From: Paracoccus methylovorus | GTDB taxonomy: Bacteria > Pseudomonadota > Alphaproteobacteria > Rhodobacterales > Rhodobacteraceae | Direction of reading: 5' to 3' | Assembly (NCBI RefSeq): GCF_016919705.1 | Contig: NZ_CP070368.1 | Span: 744,001-808,000 of the forward strand | Length of the DNA stretch: 64,000 nt | Shown here: positions 1 to 9,535 of the stretch, one piece after another | How positions within the stretch are numbered: the first letter of the stretch is position 1 | Layout: each line of letters starts with the position of its first letter | Position numbers and translations under genes: made by a program | The notes under the pieces: model-generated | Told to the model about the DNA's origin: nothing | Seen by the model: only the letters and a program-made list of their open reading frames with translations | Databases searched by the model: none

Positions 1-1
1 G

Positions 2-763
2 GTCGGCCTGCCGCTGATCGTCGATAACACGCTGGCCACGCCCTATCTGTGCAAGCCCATCGAGATGGGTGCGACGCTGGTCGTCCACAGCCTGACGAAA
101 TACATGACCGGCAACGGCACGGTGACCGGCGGCGTGGTTGTGGATTCGGGCAAGTTCGACTGGTCGGCTTCGGGCAAGTTCCCCAGCCTTTCGGAACCCG
201 AGCCCGCCTATCACGGGATGAAATTCCACGAAACCTTCGGTGCGCTGGCCTATACGTTCCACGGCATTGCCATCGGTCTGCGCGATCTGGGCATGACCAT
301 GAATCCGCAAGCCGCGCATTACACGCTGATGGGGATCGAGACGCTGGGCCTGCGCATGGGCCGGCATGTCGAAAATGCCCAGAAGGTTGCTGAGTGGCTT
401 GAGGCCGATTCGCGTGTAACTTCGGTTACTTATGCGGGGCTTGCCTCTTCGCCGTGGAACGCGACGGCGCAGCGGGTCTATCCCAAGGGGGCGGGTGCGC
501 TTTTCTCGTTCGGTATCAAGGGCGGCTATGACGCGGCGGTGAAGCTGGTCGACAGCCTCAAGCTGTTTAGCCATGTGGCCAATCTGGGGGATGCGCGTTC
601 GTTGGTGATCCATTCCGCCTCGACCACGCACAGCCAGTTGACCGACGAACAAAAGATCGCCGCAGGTGCAGGGCCGGACGTGGTGCGGCTGTCCATCGGC
701 ATCGAGGATGCGGCCGACATCATCGCCGATCTAGATCAGGCGCTGGCCGCAGCCACCGCCTGA
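2..763 (+). CDS. O-acetylhomoserine sulfhydrylase (aminocarboxypropyltransferase), 3' part
   Basis: PLP-dependent Cys/Met-metabolism enzyme that makes homocysteine (or methionine) from O-acetylhomoserine and sulfide or a thiol. The frame is open from base 2; about 253 residues remain, so roughly the first 170 residues of a ~425-residue enzyme lie outside the window. Seen: the IVDNTLATP segment whose Asp (codon at 23) contacts the PLP pyridine nitrogen, and HSLTKYMTG with the Schiff-base Lys (codon at 98), followed by the family-typical YHGMKFHETFG and the C-terminal RLSIGIEDAADIIADLDQAL. This C-terminal pattern and the absence of a cystathionine-type substrate loop favour the MetY/OAH sulfhydrylase branch over cystathionine gamma-synthase; the exact substrate is inference. 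It ends in a hairpin shared with the convergent SIMPL gene. Confidence 0.9.
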   Translation, partial: VGLPLIVDNTLATPYLCKPIEMGATLVVHSLTKYMTGNGTVTGGVVVDSGKFDWSASGKFPSLSEPEPAYHGMKFHETFGALAYTFHGIAIGLRDLGMTMNPQAAHYTLMGIETLGLRMGRHVENAQKVAEWLEADSRVTSVTYAGLASSPWNATAQRVYPKGAGALFSFGIKGGYDAAVKLVDSLKLFSHVANLGDARSLVIHSASTTHSQLTDEQKIAAGAGPDVVRLSIGIEDAADIIADLDQALAAATA

Positions 764-766
764 AAT

Positions 767-799
767 GAAAAGGGCGGCGAGGTTTTCGCCGCCCTCTCA
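767..799. terminator. hairpin terminator between convergent genes
   Basis: A perfect 10-bp stem (771-780 paired with 786-795) with a 5-nt loop lies between the two convergent stop codons. The left flank is A-rich, which gives a T-run on the minus strand, so it suits the SIMPL gene best; on the plus strand the following CTCTCAT is a weak U-tract. Confidence 0.75.
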
Positions 800-802
800 T
801 GA

Positions 803-1621
803 TCAGTTCGCCGGAGCGGCGGGGGTTGCCTCGCCTTCGGGTGCCGGGGGCTCGCCGTTCTCTGCCGCGCGCATGGCGAAGACCGCCGTGACATTGGCAC
901 TTACACCCAATTCACCGGCTTCGATCGGCGTGGCGCTGGCCACTTCGGCGCGCATGGCCATCATCGGCCGCGGCCCGCCACCCATCTGCGCCTCGGACAG
1001 CGAGATCAGCCGACCAAGCTCCATGCCTGCCGCCTGGGCCATCACCTCGGCGCGTCGGCGCGCGTCGGCCACGGCCTCGGTGCGGGCCTGATCCTCGGCC
1101 CCTGTCATGTCGTCGCGGGAAAAGGCGATGCCGCTGATTTCATTGGCGCCCGAGGCGACCAGCTTGTCCAATACCGCGCCCAGCCCCGCCAGATCGCGCA
1201 CCCGCACGGTTACGCTGTTTTGCGCGCCATAGCCCACCAGCTTGGGCGGCTGACCCTGATCCGAGAAATCCATCACCGGCGACAGGTTCAGTCCCGAGGT
1301 CTGGATATCGCGAGCCTCGACCCCCTCGGCTTTCAACGTCTCGATGACCTTGCTTTGCTGCTCGGCATTTTGCGCCATCGCGTCGGCGGCGGTGGTGGCG
1401 CGGGTGCTGACGCCCAGCGTGATGGTGGCCATGTCGGGCTGTGCCGTGGCCTGTCCGGTACCGGTGACCGTCACTCGGGCAAAGGGGGCGGGGTGTTTCA
1501 TGGCGTGATGTCCCATCTGTGCGGGCGGCGGCGCGTCCGCTGGGGCAGGCTGGGCCATCAGCGGGGTTGCGCCCAGCACCATCAGCGTCGCGGCAGCCAT
1601 CAGGGGTCGGAATTGGGGCAT
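803..1621 (-). CDS. SIMPL-domain (DUF541) periplasmic protein
   Basis: 272 residues. The N-terminus MPQFRPLMAAATLMVLGATP followed by LMAQ is a clear Sec signal peptide with cleavage near residue 24. The mature part carries a SIMPL/DUF541 domain (about residues 48-255): VTVTGTGQATAQPDMATITL at its start is the family's opening strand, followed by GVEARDIQTSGLNLSP. SIMPL proteins are periplasmic or outer-membrane associated and of poorly defined role (oxidative-stress tolerance has been reported for some members). The start has a strong AAGGAGAAAG Shine-Dalgarno sequence. The C-terminal 20 residues are a Pro/Ala/Glu tail. Probably monocistronic: it faces the sulfhydrylase gene and is divergent from the next gene. 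Confidence 0.85.
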   Translation of the reverse strand: MPQFRPLMAAATLMVLGATPLMAQPAPADAPPPAQMGHHAMKHPAPFARVTVTGTGQATAQPDMATITLGVSTRATTAADAMAQNAEQQSKVIETLKAEGVEARDIQTSGLNLSPVMDFSDQGQPPKLVGYGAQNSVTVRVRDLAGLGAVLDKLVASGANEISGIAFSRDDMTGAEDQARTEAVADARRRAEVMAQAAGMELGRLISLSEAQMGGGPRPMMAMRAEVASATPIEAGELGVSANVTAVFAMRAAENGEPPAPEGEATPAAPAN

Positions 1622-1827
1622 CGGGTCTTTCTCCTTGGGACGGCGGAAGTCTTCCGCACGCAGTTGTATTCACGAGCCCATATAACGCCAGAAAAGCGCC
1701 AGAGGATGCCTCACATTCCGGTGTTCGGCTTTTCACGGATCGCGTTCTGGGTTAGTTCAGAAGGATCAATCACGAAGATGCGCCCAAGGATGCCCCGGGT
1801 GCCCGGAACCGAAAGCAAAGCCCGTCG

Positions 1828-4800
1828 ATGTCGCTTGATTCCGTTACTGAATACGCTCTTTCCTTCAGCGAGGACGCCGTGCATGTCGAACGGCGCGAAC
1901 GGGGACAGGGCGGCACCGCCCCGGCGGCTTGGCGGCATATGGGCTCGGTCGATTTCGCATCGCCCGGCTTTCACGAGGAACTGGCCCAGCTACGCGCCAT
2001 GGCGACCGGCGCAGGACCCGAGGTGGCGCTGCCTGTCACCTTGATCATTCCCGACGACCAGATCCTTTATACGACACTGACCGTCGCGCCGGGCGCGGAT
2101 CGCGAACATGCCGTGGGCCGGGCGCTGGACGGGCTGACCCCCTATGCGATCGAGGATCTGGCCTTCGATTGGGAGGGCGATGGCGACAGCGTGCGCGTCG
2201 CCGCCGTGGCCCGCCAGACCCTGCGCGAGGCCCGCGACTTCGCCGAACAATACGGTTTCGACGGGCAGGCCTATTGCGCGTCCCCTGCCGCCGGGGTCTA
2301 TCCGGGCGAGCCGGTCTTTTCGCTGCGACCGGCCTCGCGCGTCCGCACCCAGGTCGATCCGGCGCAGGCCGCCGTCACCGCCTCGGCCTTGCTGATCGAG
2401 GAAGAGGACCCCGAGGACGCGGCGGAACAAGAGGCGCTGGATCTTGACGCCGACCGGCCAGAAGCGACCGAGGGCGAGGCTGTCGATAGCTTTTCCGACG
2501 CAGATGCTGGACAGGCAGAGCCGCTGTCCGAGGAATCCGCCCCGGCAGAAGTGGGTGAGGCGGAGGAGCCAAAGGAAAACACCGGCCCGATTTTTGCGCC
2601 GGAAGCTGCCGCAGAAAATATCGAAGATATCGGCGTAGGCTCAGAAAATTCCGAAGAAATTTTGGATAAGACGGTGGGAGAGGCCTTGGCCGAGGAAACG
2701 CTGCAGGATGAAGGGGCTGCGGTTTCTGAGGGGGCGTTTGAGGATCCCGCCGAAACCCTTGCTGCCGAGGCCGCTGGGATTCCGACTGAAGCCACCGCAG
2801 CTATGGGCGGCGCTGCACCTACTGCGGGGCCGAAATCCGCGCCTCGGGCGTCGAACGAGTTGAACCCGCGTGCCCGCGCCTTGCATGAGCGTGCGGCCAG
2901 TGCCCGCCAGACTCGCCCTGCAGGCAGTGCGCCGCCCCAGCAGCCGAAGCGTGTGGGCCAACGTGGCGGTCTTGCCGGATTGGTCACCATGCTGGGTGCG
3001 CTGGTCGTGGGGTTGATTCTGATCTGGGCCTTTCTGGTGCCGAACCGAGAGCCCGCGCAGATTGCAGCGGTTGCCCCCGTTGAACGGGCCGCCGTCCCGC
3101 ACCCTGCCGAACCCGCCCCGGCGCAAACGGCTAATCCCGCTGTCGCTGCCCCGGTCGAACCCACGCCCGCGCCGGCTATCGCCGAGCCAGTTCAATCCAC
3201 TGATCCAGCCACTGATCCAGCCACTGATCCAGCCACTGATCCGGCCACTGATCCGGTTGCGGCCGAACCCGCCGCGATTGCGCCCCAACAGCCTGCAGCG
3301 GTGAACCCGGCAGCTACCGCCACCCCGCCGGTCTCGGCCCTGACCGAGGAAGAGCAGCGCCGCGTCATCGTTGCTGCCGCCGCCGTCGCCGCCGCCGTGG
3401 TGCCTCCGGTTCAGGCAACTGTCGCGACAGAACCTCAACCCCAGCAGCAGGCCCAGGAAACGTCGCCGCGGTCCGCCGCTGAAACGCCGCAGCCTGCTGC
3501 TGTGCCCCGGCCTGCGGCCGTGGCTGCTCCGGCCCCTGCGCCAGCGCAAGCTCGCCCTGCCGGACCTGCACCCGCTGCCACCCGGCTGACCAGTTCGGCG
3601 CGGCCGCAATTGGCGCCACGCCGCAGCACACCGCAAACCACGGTGCCGCGTGCAGATACCGCGCCCCGCTTGCCCTCGGACCCGCTGCCTTTCGAGGCCA
3701 GTCAGCGCCGTGCCGACCCCGTCGCCAGCGCCCGGCCGCCCGCTCGCAGCCGTCCTGCCGCTCCGGCTGCGACCCCGGCGGTGGTCCCGGCGCAAGCTCA
3801 GGCTCAAGTTCAGTCCGCCACGACGACCAGCAACGCGGTCATGCGCGGCTCTGCCCGGCCGCCGTCGCGGCCCGAGGGTTCGACCCCCGAGCTTTCGGGG
3901 GCAGACCTGTCTGTCGACAGCCTGACCCCGGCCGAACAACAGCATTTGCGTGACCTTATCGGAGATATTGGACGCAGCGGGCTGGTTTCGCTTGATCCCA
4001 TGCCGCGCGGCGAGCGGCTGGCGCAGGCCCGCCCTCAGCGCAAGCCGGGCGCCAGTCCCCCGGCAACCGCCAGCGATGTCGTTAGCCCCTCGGCCATAGA
4101 TGCCGCGCTGAGTTCTGCAACCACGCCGCCACCAGACAAGCCGGCCCGCACGGAAACCGCCGCTGCGCCCGCCCGGGATTCGGGCGGGCTTTTGCGTGGC
4201 TCGTCACGTCCGCGCGCCCGTCCCGGCACGGCTGCTGCCGCCGCGGTTTCCGGTGAGGCTGTCGAGGCGGCCCTCTCCGCCGCGGTCGCGGCTTCGCCTG
4301 CGTCGCCGGGTGGGGTGCAGCTTTCTGCGCTTGCCTCGTCCCCCTTGCCGCCCCGGCGCGGCGACCGGCCCGCTGCGTCGCCCGAGGCGGCTGCCAATCC
4401 CGCGCCTGCCGAGGCGGCTGCCGCTGCCGCAGCGCCCGGCGTCGGCGAGGCTGAACTGGACGCCCGCCGCAAGCTTGACGAACAGTTGCAGGCACAGGCC
4501 GAGGCCCGCATCCGTGCCCGCGCCGCTGCCGATGCCAAGGCCGAGGCGCAGGCCCGCGCTCAGGCCGAGGCCCGCGCCCGCGCCCAAGCGGATGCCGAGG
4601 AACGCGCGGCCCGCGCCAAAAGTCAGGAATACAAGCCGCCCGAGATCGACAACGAGCCCGAGATCGCCGCCAGCGCCCTGACCGGGGGGGCGACCTCGGC
4701 CTCGGTGGCCAAATCCGCGACTCAGGCCCGCGCCATCGACCTGGGCCGCACCACGGTCATCGGCATCATCGGCGCCGGCAAGGCCAGCCGTGCGCTGATC

Positions 4801-4941
4801 CGGCTGCGCAACGGCAAGGTGGTGACCGTCCGCCTGGGCGACCGCATCGACGGCGGCACAATCAACTCGATCGGCGATGGACGGCTGACCTATGTCAAGG
4901 CCGGCCGCACCCACGAATTGCGGATGCTGGACGGGCGCTGA
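1828..4941 (+). CDS. Giant Ala/Pro-rich bitopic membrane protein with PilM/GspL-like head and PilP/GspC-like tail
   Basis: 1037 residues; no single named family recognised. Head (about 1-170): SFSEDAVHVERR, PVTLIIPDDQILYTTL, ALDGLTPYAIEDLAFDWEGD and VAAVARQTLREARDFAEQYG resemble the actin-like cytoplasmic domain of PilM/GspL (inference from pattern). Residues 180-380 are acidic and low-complexity. A single TM segment lies at about 385-403 (MLGALVVGLILIWAFLVP). A periplasmic-side Pro/Ala/Arg-rich stretch to about 875 includes five TDPA/V units (457-476). An Ala/Arg/Glu helical, probably coiled-coil, region covers 877-933. The final ~75 residues (TTVIGIIGAGKASRALIRL, VVTVRLGDRIDGGTINSIGD) look like the small beta domain of PilP/GspC. 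The start has no strong Shine-Dalgarno sequence. Its stop overlaps the antiporter ATG (TGATG). No pilus or type II secretion genes are adjacent. Confidence 0.75.
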   Translation: MSLDSVTEYALSFSEDAVHVERRERGQGGTAPAAWRHMGSVDFASPGFHEELAQLRAMATGAGPEVALPVTLIIPDDQILYTTLTVAPGADREHAVGRALDGLTPYAIEDLAFDWEGDGDSVRVAAVARQTLREARDFAEQYGFDGQAYCASPAAGVYPGEPVFSLRPASRVRTQVDPAQAAVTASALLIEEEDPEDAAEQEALDLDADRPEATEGEAVDSFSDADAGQAEPLSEESAPAEVGEAEEPKENTGPIFAPEAAAENIEDIGVGSENSEEILDKTVGEALAEETLQDEGAAVSEGAFEDPAETLAAEAAGIPTEATAAMGGAAPTAGPKSAPRASNELNPRARALHERAASARQTRPAGSAPPQQPKRVGQRGGLAGLVTMLGALVVGLILIWAFLVPNREPAQIAAVAPVERAAVPHPAEPAPAQTANPAVAAPVEPTPAPAIAEPVQSTDPATDPATDPATDPATDPVAAEPAAIAPQQPAAVNPAATATPPVSALTEEEQRRVIVAAAAVAAAVVPPVQATVATEPQPQQQAQETSPRSAAETPQPAAVPRPAAVAAPAPAPAQARPAGPAPAATRLTSSARPQLAPRRSTPQTTVPRADTAPRLPSDPLPFEASQRRADPVASARPPARSRPAAPAATPAVVPAQAQAQVQSATTTSNAVMRGSARPPSRPEGSTPELSGADLSVDSLTPAEQQHLRDLIGDIGRSGLVSLDPMPRGERLAQARPQRKPGASPPATASDVVSPSAIDAALSSATTPPPDKPARTETAAAPARDSGGLLRGSSRPRARPGTAAAAAVSGEAVEAALSAAVAASPASPGGVQLSALASSPLPPRRGDRPAASPEAAANPAPAEAAAAAAAPGVGEAELDARRKLDEQLQAQAEARIRARAAADAKAEAQARAQAEARARAQADAEERAARAKSQEYKPPEIDNEPEIAASALTGGATSASVAKSATQARAIDLGRTTVIGIIGAGKASRALIRLRNGKVVTVRLGDRIDGGTINSIGDGRLTYVKAGRTHELRMLDGR
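3198..3257 (+). repeat. 12-bp tandem repeat, 5 copies, in coding sequence
   Basis: Five back-to-back copies of CACTGATCCAGC-like 12-mers; the last two carry G for A at position 10. They encode (TDPA)4TDPV in the extracytoplasmic linker of the 1037-residue protein. Because the unit is a multiple of three, copy-number changes would keep the reading frame. Confidence 0.95.
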
Positions 4942-6851
4942 TGGAGACATTCCTGCTGATCGCCACTGTCTACCTGACGACAATGGTGATCGCTGTGCCG
5001 CTGTCCGCCCGACTGGGTTTGGGCTCGGTCCTTGGCTATCTGATCGCGGGCATCGTCATCGGTCCGGTGCTGGGTATTGCCGGCACGCCGGGCGAGATGG
5101 CGGACTTGCAGCATTTCGCCGAATTCGGCGTGGTGATGATGCTGTTCCTGATCGGGCTGGAGTTGGAGCCGCAGGCACTGTGGCAGATGCGCAAGCGCCT
5201 GCTGGGGCTGGCGAGCATGCAGATTCTTGGCACGGTCGCGCTTTTGGCGCTGGTTGGTATGGCACTGGGGCAGGACTGGCATATCGCGGTTACGCTGGGC
5301 ATGATCCTGTCGCTGAGTTCCACCGCCATCGTGCTGCAGACGCTGACCGAGAAGTCGCTGATGCACACTCCGGGCGGTCGCAGCGCCTTTGCGATTTTGC
5401 TGACGCAGGACATCGCGGTGATCCCGATGCTGGCGCTGATGCCGCTGCTGGCCACCCGCGCGCCCTTGCAGCAGGCCGAGGATCATATCGGCGAAGCCTT
5501 CATGCATTCTCTGCCCGGCTGGGGGGCGGCGCTGGTCACCTTGGGGGCGGTGGCGGCGGTGGTGCTGATGGGGCAATACCTGATCCGGCCGCTGTTTCGC
5601 TATGTCTATTCCGCCCGCCTGAACGAACTGGATACCGCCGTTGCGCTGCTGATCGTGGTCGGTATCGCCTCGCTGATGGAGTTCGTGGGCCTGTCGCCGG
5701 CGCTTGGCACCTTTCTGGCCGGGGTGATGCTGGCCGGGTCGGAATTCCGTCACGAGCTGGAAGGCCAGATCGCGCCTTTCAAAGGTCTGCTGCTGGGGCT
5801 GTTCTTCATCACCGTTGGCGCGGGGATGAATTTCCAGTTGCTCTTCGAATATCCGGCGACGGTGCTGGGCATCACCGTGACGATGATCGCCATCAAGGCG
5901 CTGGTGCTGCACCTGATCGCGCGGCTTACCGGGTTACGGGGCAGGGACCGCACACTGTTCACCCTGTCGCTTGCGCAGGCGGGGGAGTTCGGCTTTGTGC
6001 TGATCTCCTATGCCGTATCTCTGGCGATTCTGCCGCGGCTCGTGGCGCAGGGCTTTTTGTTGGTGATCGCGCTTTCCATGCTGGCGACACCCCTGCTGTT
6101 CATTCTGTCCGACTTCATCTCGCGCCGCATTGCCGAGGAACGTGCCAGCGACATTGCCGACGAGATATCGGAACAGCAGCCGATCATCATTGCCGGGGTG
6201 GGGCGCTTTGGTCAGGTGCTGAACCGGCTCGTCACCATGTCGGGCTACAAGACCACCGTGCTGGATCACGATCTCGAGGTGATCCAACTGATGCGCCGCT
6301 TTGGCTTCAAGGGCTATTTCGGCGATCCGACGCGCCCCGAGATCCTGGCCGCTGCGGGCCTCGACAAGGCGCGGGTGCTGGTCGCTGCGCTCGACGACCC
6401 CGAGGCGAACCTGCGCCTGATCCGCTATGCCAAGGAAAAACGCCCCGACATCGTGATCATCGCCCGGGCGCGCGACCGGGTGGATGTGTTCCGCCTTTAT
6501 GCCGCCCGCGCCGACCATATCGTGCGCGAGACATTCGACAGTTCGCTGCGCGCGGGGCGCTATGTGCTGGAGCATCTGGGGCTTTCGCCCTACGAGGCGT
6601 CCGAGTTGGAGCGGATCTTCTATCGCATGGACCGCGCCCATATGCGCGAACTGGCCGAGGTCTGGAAACCGGGCGTTCCGGTCGATGAGAACGGCGAATA
6701 CATGCAGTTGAGCCGCGACCTGAACCGACAGCTTGAAAACGCGCTGATGCAACGCTTTGCCGACGGCCCCAGCGCCGCCCCCATCGCTGCCGAGCCGGAC
6801 GAGGCACCCGAACATGGGCTGGCACGACCCGGCCGTCCCGGTGGACGCTGA
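4941..6851 (+). CDS. CPA2 monovalent cation:proton antiporter (KefB/KefC-like) with RCK/TrkA-N domain
   Basis: 636 residues. Residues 1-385 form a polytopic CPA2 Na+/H+-exchanger domain: [37 protein letters not shown] (family signature), [50 protein letters not shown]. Residues from about 415 form a cytosolic Rossmann TrkA-N domain beginning [16 protein letters not shown], with an acidic end of beta-2 (VLDHDLEVI). This is the architecture of KefB/KefC K+ efflux systems and related exchangers; the exact ion is not readable from sequence. No KefF/KefG ancillary gene is adjacent. The ATG overlaps the preceding stop by one base, so translation is coupled to the 1037-residue protein. The Pro/Ala/Arg C-terminal tail is lineage-style decoration. 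Confidence 0.9.
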   Translation: METFLLIATVYLTTMVIAVPLSARLGLGSVLGYLIAGIVIGPVLGIAGTPGEMADLQHFAEFGVVMMLFLIGLELEPQALWQMRKRLLGLASMQILGTVALLALVGMALGQDWHIAVTLGMILSLSSTAIVLQTLTEKSLMHTPGGRSAFAILLTQDIAVIPMLALMPLLATRAPLQQAEDHIGEAFMHSLPGWGAALVTLGAVAAVVLMGQYLIRPLFRYVYSARLNELDTAVALLIVVGIASLMEFVGLSPALGTFLAGVMLAGSEFRHELEGQIAPFKGLLLGLFFITVGAGMNFQLLFEYPATVLGITVTMIAIKALVLHLIARLTGLRGRDRTLFTLSLAQAGEFGFVLISYAVSLAILPRLVAQGFLLVIALSMLATPLLFILSDFISRRIAEERASDIADEISEQQPIIIAGVGRFGQVLNRLVTMSGYKTTVLDHDLEVIQLMRRFGFKGYFGDPTRPEILAAAGLDKARVLVAALDDPEANLRLIRYAKEKRPDIVIIARARDRVDVFRLYAARADHIVRETFDSSLRAGRYVLEHLGLSPYEASELERIFYRMDRAHMRELAEVWKPGVPVDENGEYMQLSRDLNRQLENALMQRFADGPSAAPIAAEPDEAPEHGLARPGRPGGR

Positions 6852-6945
6852 TCGCGCCTTGCAACAGTGCGGGGGTGGCGTGCGACACTTGCGAGCCGCG
6901 CGCCAAGCGCCTAGAAGGCGGGGCAACCTCGCCAAGGGAAATGCC

Positions 6946-8460
6946 ATGCTTGACCATCTGACCTATACCGCCCCCGAACCGAAAGTCATCCAGGGTGCGA
7001 AACAGGACTGGGAACTGGTCATCGGGCTGGAAGTCCATGCCCAGGTCGCCTCGAACGCCAAGCTGTTTTCGGGCGCCTCGACCGGCTTCGGGGCCGAGCC
7101 GAACAGCCATGTCGCCTTCGTCGATGCCGCCATGCCCGGCATGCTGCCGGTAATCAACGAATTCTGCGTGGCTCAGGCGGTCAAGACCGGCCTTGGTCTG
7201 AACGCTGCGATCAATCTGTTCTCGGCCTTTGACCGCAAGAACTATTTCTATCCCGACCTGCCGCAAGGCTATCAGATCAGCCAACTCTATCACCCCATCG
7301 TGGGCGAGGGCGAGGTGATCGTGGACATGGCCCCCGGCGTTGCCCGTCGCGTCCGCATCGAACGCATCCACCTGGAACAGGACGCCGGCAAGTCGATCCA
7401 TGACATGGACCCGAACATGTCCTTCGTGGACCTGAACCGCACCGGCGTGGCGCTGATGGAGATCGTCAGCCGCCCCGACATCCGCGGCCCCGAAGAGGCG
7501 GCGGCCTATGTCGCCAAGCTGCGCCAGATCATGCGCTATCTGGGCACCTGCGACGGCAACATGCAAAACGGCAACCTGCGCGCCGACGTGAACGTCTCGA
7601 TCTGCGCGCCCGGCGCATATGAACGCTATCAGGAAACCGGCGATTTCAGCCATCTGGGCACCCGTTGCGAGATCAAGAACATGAACTCGCTGCGCTTCAT
7701 CCAGGCCGCCATCGAATACGAGGCCCGCCGCCAGATCGCTATCGTCGAGGATGGCGGCAAGGTCGTGCAGGAAACCCGGCTCTACGATCCCGACCGGGGC
7801 GAGACCCGCTCGATGCGCTCCAAGGAAGAGGCGCACGACTATCGCTATTTCCCCGATCCCGACCTTTTGCCGCTCGAGATCGAACAGGGCTGGGTGGACG
7901 AAATCGCCGCCGTCATGCCGGAACTGCCCGATGAGAAAAAGGCGCGTTTCGTCACCGGGCTGGGCCTGTCCGAATATGACGCCGGCGTGCTGACCGCCGA
8001 GGTCGAGAATGCCGATTACTTCGAAAAGGTCGCAGCCGGCCGCGATGGCAAGCAGGCCGCGAACTGGGTCATCAACGAACTCTTCGGCCGCCTGAACAAA
8101 GAGGGGCTGACGGTGGAAACCTCGCCCGTCTCGGCCGAACAGCTTGGCGGGGTGATCGACCTGATCGCCGGTGGCGCCATCTCGGGCAAGATTGCCAAGG
8201 ACCTGTTCGAGATCCTCTGGACCGAAGGCGGCGATCCCGCCCAGATCGTCGAGGCGCGGGGCATGAAGCAGGTCACCGATCTGGGCGCCATCGAAAAGGC
8301 GGTGGACGAGATCATCGCCGCGAATCCGGCGCAGGTGGAAAAAGCCCGCGCCAATCCCAAGCTGGCGGGCTGGTTCGTCGGCCAGGTGCTGAAGGCGACG
8401 GGCGGCAAGGCCAACCCGGCTGCCGTGAACGAACTGGTCGCCAGGAAACTCGGCCAATAA
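6946..8460 (+). CDS. gatB: Asp-tRNA(Asn)/Glu-tRNA(Gln) amidotransferase subunit B
   Basis: 504 residues. GatB activates the side-chain carboxylate of mischarged Glu-tRNA(Gln)/Asp-tRNA(Asn) with ATP and receives ammonia from GatA in the GatCAB complex. Seen: [12 protein letters not shown] at the start, [27 protein letters not shown], and NLRADVNVS at about residue 210, which is the GatB signature; [12 protein letters not shown] and [15 protein letters not shown] follow, then a C-terminal YqeY-like helical domain ending [16 protein letters not shown]. The frame is open upstream for another 63 codons, but the ATG at 6946 has AAGGGA six bases upstream and matches the family N-terminus. gatC and gatA are not adjacent, so the subunits are encoded at separate loci. 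Confidence 0.97.
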   Translation: MLDHLTYTAPEPKVIQGAKQDWELVIGLEVHAQVASNAKLFSGASTGFGAEPNSHVAFVDAAMPGMLPVINEFCVAQAVKTGLGLNAAINLFSAFDRKNYFYPDLPQGYQISQLYHPIVGEGEVIVDMAPGVARRVRIERIHLEQDAGKSIHDMDPNMSFVDLNRTGVALMEIVSRPDIRGPEEAAAYVAKLRQIMRYLGTCDGNMQNGNLRADVNVSICAPGAYERYQETGDFSHLGTRCEIKNMNSLRFIQAAIEYEARRQIAIVEDGGKVVQETRLYDPDRGETRSMRSKEEAHDYRYFPDPDLLPLEIEQGWVDEIAAVMPELPDEKKARFVTGLGLSEYDAGVLTAEVENADYFEKVAAGRDGKQAANWVINELFGRLNKEGLTVETSPVSAEQLGGVIDLIAGGAISGKIAKDLFEILWTEGGDPAQIVEARGMKQVTDLGAIEKAVDEIIAANPAQVEKARANPKLAGWFVGQVLKATGGKANPAAVNELVARKLGQ

Positions 8461-8470
8461 CCTGCATGTC

Positions 8471-8492
8471 GGCCCCGACGAATATCGGGGCC
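8471..8492 (+). terminator. possible terminator hairpin after gatB
   Basis: Perfect 8-bp stem GGCCCCGA / TCGGGGCC with a 6-nt loop, ten bases after the gatB stop. No T-run follows, so it may be a Rho-assisted end or only an RNA-stabilising hairpin. The rest of the 268-bp gap to the next gene shows no convincing coding sequence. Confidence 0.4.
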
Positions 8493-8728
8493 GCGTCGGG
8501 AACCGCCCGGATCGGGTATCTTCGCCCTAATCGGCCATCCTGCCGTTCTGGTCATGCCCGCCGCCGATCTCGTGATCGGCCTTGGCAGCCACCCGGACGA
8601 CCCGGATGCCGTCGCGCCTCGCCGGCGATTCCTTGCTGCGCCCGTCTGGCAGGGCGGCCCGGCTCAAGCTGCCGCTTCCCTTGCCGCCGCATCTCGCCTA
8701 ACTTGCGGGGCAAACGAAAGGCCCAAGC

Positions 8729-9202
8729 ATGAGCTACGAATACACCGTCATCCCCGCCCCGGCGCGCGGCGAAAAGGCCAAGGGCGCCCGCAGCGGGATC
8801 GAGCGTTTTGCAGCGACCCTGACCGACCTCATGAACGATATGGCCCGCGACGGCTGGGACTATGTCCGCGCCGAAACCCTGCCCGCCGAGGAACGCTCGG
8901 GCCTGACCAGCCGCACCACGGTTTATCATAACCTGCTGATTTTCCGGCGCGCTCTCAACCAACCCGAAGTTCCGCAAGCGGTCGTTCAGCAGCCCCAGCC
9001 GGTCACTCCCGCCTACGAACCCGAACCCCACCAGCCAGAGCCCGAGGCATCGACGCCCGCCCGTGGCCCCTTCAGCCAGCCGATGCTGGCCGCATCGAAG
9101 CCCGTCGCATCCGGCGCGCCGCCCCGCGTTTCTGAGCCACCGCTGACCGCGCCGCAAGCATCAGTGCCCAATGGTCCGCGTTTGGGCCCGGCCAGCCGCT
9201 GA
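8729..9202 (+). CDS. DUF4177-domain protein
   Basis: 157 residues. The N-terminal ~65 residues (MSYEYTVIPAPARGEKAKG, FAATLTDLMNDMARDGWDYV, RTTVYHNLLIFRRAL) match the small DUF4177 fold: a short beta-strand, a helix with the conserved DGWDYV-type motif, then a closing strand. The remaining ~90 residues are a Pro/Glu/Ala-rich, probably disordered tail. Function unknown. The start is preceded by GAAAGG at suitable spacing. It converges on slyX, with a hairpin-tail repeat in the 69-bp gap. Confidence 0.8.
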   Translation: MSYEYTVIPAPARGEKAKGARSGIERFAATLTDLMNDMARDGWDYVRAETLPAEERSGLTSRTTVYHNLLIFRRALNQPEVPQAVVQQPQPVTPAYEPEPHQPEPEASTPARGPFSQPMLAASKPVASGAPPRVSEPPLTAPQASVPNGPRLGPASR

Positions 9203-9203
9203 A

Positions 9204-9265
9204 TTCTTTCGTGTCCAAATATCCCGGGGTGAGCCCCCGGCACGGGGGCGAGGGGCAGCGCCCCT
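9204..9265 (-). repeat. Hairpin-tail intergenic element, copy 1 (subtype B)
   Basis: Sense on the minus strand, i.e. 3' of slyX. In that direction it has stem AGGGGC/GCCCCT (9251-9265), stem GCCCCCG/CGGGGGC (9233-9249), then the conserved tail CCCCGGGATATTTGGACACG plus AAAGAA (9204-9229). The tail ends one base after the stop of the convergent DUF4177 gene. Confidence 0.85.
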
Positions 9266-9271
9266 GACCCC

Positions 9272-9487
9272 TTACCAATGCGGCGGACGCTGATCCGCCA
9301 ACGGAATCGTCCCGGTTTCGGCCTCGCGTTCCGCTTCGCGCTCCATCAGCAGGCCGATGCGTCGCGCCAGCCGGGCGATCTCGCCTTCCTGCCGTGCTAC
9401 GATCCCTGACAGATCGTCCGTCTGCCGGGTCAGATGTGCCACGGCCACCTCCAGCCGTTCGATCCGTTCCTGCGTCTGCTTGTCCAT
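9272..9487 (-). CDS. slyX: SlyX family protein
   Basis: 71 residues, a short coiled-coil protein. MDKQTQERIERLEVAVAHLT followed by RQTDDLSGIVARQEGEIARL shows heptad spacing of L/I/V, and the C-terminus is rich in Pro and ends PPHW, the tail typical of SlyX proteins (usually PPHY). Length fits the family (~70 residues). Role unknown. The ATG at 9487 has GGAGGATGG immediately upstream; the frame is open far upstream only because it runs antisense to hisS. Divergent from hisS with a 48-bp gap. Confidence 0.8.
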   Translation of the reverse strand: MDKQTQERIERLEVAVAHLTRQTDDLSGIVARQEGEIARLARRIGLLMEREAEREAETGTIPLADQRPPHW

Positions 9488-9535
9488 CCATCCTCCATCC
9501 GTTAGACCGCCGCATGGAAAAGCCCGAGGCAAACC

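Noticed and set aside
2641..3945. 434-residue Gly/Arg-rich frame antisense to the 1037-residue protein
   Set aside because: Composition simply mirrors the Ala/Pro-rich sense codons; no start signal or domain.
6457..8457. 666-residue frame antisense to the antiporter and gatB
   Set aside because: It crosses two well-supported genes and has no recognisable domain.
8554..8931. 125-residue frame overlapping the DUF4177 gene
   Set aside because: It overlaps a better gene in another frame, has no good ribosome site and low-complexity composition.
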